From JBCCQH01 sp039024435 (GTDB lineage Bacteria; Bacteroidota; Bacteroidia; J057; JADKCL01), in the NCBI GenBank assembly GCA_039024435.1, contig JBCCQH010000185.1, forward strand, positions 1 to 6,913: a stretch of 6,913 bases of DNA, in the 5' to 3' direction. Position numbers and translations under genes: made by a program. The notes under the pieces are model-generated. The model was not told the DNA's origin. It made no database searches and saw only the letters and a list, made by a program, of their open reading frames with translations. This document shows, piece after piece, positions 6,421-6,913 of the stretch. The first letter of the stretch is position 1. Every line of letters begins with the position of its first letter.

Positions 6421-6460
6421 GGGCCATAGGCCCTTGAGGGAGCTTGCGAAAATCGCAGGC
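6421..6460. terminator. Two adjacent small hairpins downstream of the TPR gene
   Basis: GGGCC-ATA-GGCCC (6421-6433) and GCTTGCGA-AAA-TCGCAGGC (6442-6460, one G-U pair on the + strand) lie 31-70 bases past the stop of the minus-strand TPR gene. They could help end its transcript. Neither is followed by a T-run on the minus strand, and the second pairs better as + strand RNA. Confidence 0.25.
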
Positions 6461-6490
6461 GGGAAAAACCGGTGCACAAGAGCGAATTGA

Positions 6491-6913
6491 TCAGTCGGAG
6501 ATCCCCAAATAATCTTTTGCCCAGTCAATTTCCCAAGGCATCGCAATCCGCGCAAAAGTTTCCACCGCCTCGTCGAATAGTCGCTTTTTCGCCGCTTCCG
6601 AGGGCGCAATTTTGCTGAGGTAGACTTTTGTCACCGCCACCGAGTAGACTGCACCGGACAGTTGATATTTGTCCAAGGAATCAAGAAAGAGAGCCGTTGC
6701 CTCATCGAGGTCGTCCTCACTCTCGGCGATCTTACCCAAACTTCTTATGCAGTTGGCCTCCCCCAGCAGATCGCCCACCCGTTGGTACATGGCAATGGCC
6801 CGCCCAAAGAGATCCCTCGCTTTGGCGTTATCCGAACTTCGAAAGGCGATCTTACCCAAACTTTGAATGCAGTTGGCCTCCCCCAGCAGCGAGCCCACCC
6901 GTTGGTACATGGC
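6491..6913 (-). CDS. C-terminal part of a TPR-repeat protein, 5' end beyond the right edge
   Basis: The minus-strand frame is open from the right edge to TGA (complement of 6491-6493), giving 140 visible residues; the Met at 6910 is internal to a repeat. Two 40-residue units (6910-6791 and 6790-6671) follow the pattern xYQRVGxLLGEANCIxSLGKIA, then an acidic turn and an A-rich second helix, as in the long TPR type found in LGN-like and STAND-associated repeats. A third, diverged unit begins at 6670 (KYQLSGAVYSVAVTKVYLSKIA) in the same 40-residue register and acts as a C-terminal cap, ending WAKDYLGISD. TPR arrays bind proteins or peptides. Such tails often follow NTPase, protease or kinase domains, but none is visible here, so function stays open. 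The missing N-terminal part would decide it. Confidence 0.85.
   Translation of the reverse strand, partial: AMYQRVGSLLGEANCIQSLGKIAFRSSDNAKARDLFGRAIAMYQRVGDLLGEANCIRSLGKIAESEDDLDEATALFLDSLDKYQLSGAVYSVAVTKVYLSKIAPSEAAKKRLFDEAVETFARIAMPWEIDWAKDYLGISD
6725..6913 (-). repeat. Near-identical 120-bp tandem repeat encoding TPR units
   Basis: Bases 6725-6793 and 6845-6913 match at 63 of 69 positions with an exact 120-base offset. The six differences fall in two clusters of three. The repeat codes for the GEANCI-SLGKIA helix of each TPR unit and very likely continues beyond the right edge. Such DNA-level similarity points to recent duplication or gene conversion. Confidence 0.85.

Noticed and set aside
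6320..6490. 56-codon + ORF starting MMISVRLGND
   Set aside because: It has no Shine-Dalgarno and no recognised family, and it overlaps other open frames; the composition is fair but support is too thin to call a gene.
5668..6490. tRNA, CRISPR array or insertion sequence in the gene-poor region
   Set aside because: No cloverleaf with a T-arm, no regularly spaced repeats and no transposase coding were found.
6298..6609. 103-codon minus-strand frame at the end of the TPR gene
   Set aside because: It overlaps the TPR gene in another frame and its composition is not protein-like.

Overview
The window looks like chromosomal DNA of a GC-rich member of the Bacteroidota (about 60% GC by eye in the genes). 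The best evidence is the RuvC protein. Its opening ERIILGIDPGT, the segment KKVKMAITGSGNAGK and the basic tail ending NNPDRLK are typical of Bacteroidota RuvC. The small membrane protein also carries the NRIGEY motif common in flippase-like proteins of that phylum. A Saprospiria-like lineage would fit the GC content and the TPR protein, but that is a guess.

Layout. (1) At 1-2474 (+), the 3' part of a DyP-type heme peroxidase gene is followed after one base by a cytochrome P450-like gene, so the two are almost certainly co-transcribed. The P450 keeps the heme-thiolate loop but has Gly-Gly-Glu-Glu-Pro where oxygen-activating P450s have the acid-Thr pair, and Asp-x-x-Arg in place of Glu-x-x-Arg. 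(2) At 2543-4926 (-), a beta-CASP metallo-beta-lactamase ribonuclease gene overlaps a flippase-like membrane protein gene by four bases (GTGA). This pair converges on the P450 gene over a short gap holding a GC hairpin. (3) At 5077-5667 (+), ruvC is transcribed divergently from the ribonuclease gene. The 150-bp space between them has a near-identical 12-mer beside each start codon and a 10-bp palindrome. (4) At 5668-6490 lies a mostly non-coding, partly AT-rich stretch. Its one plausible gene is a 53-codon Pro/Arg-rich ORF (6061-6222). That ORF has a strong hairpin and Shine-Dalgarno sequence before it, a possible terminator after it, and an 11-bp inverted repeat around it. (5) At 6491-6913 (-) is the C-terminal end of a TPR protein built from 40-residue repeats that are nearly identical at the DNA level. 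It runs off the right edge.

How the genes relate. The DyP/P450 pair is the most interesting functional unit: both heme enzymes may use peroxides, with the P450 working as a peroxygenase or hydroperoxide-processing enzyme. RuvC (Holliday-junction resolution) and the beta-CASP nuclease (RNA processing or decay) are housekeeping genes. The TPR protein may be the repeat tail of a larger signalling or STAND-type protein whose catalytic part lies outside the window. No complete new system can be demonstrated from this sequence. The leads most worth pursuing are the atypical P450 and the small bracketed ORF region.
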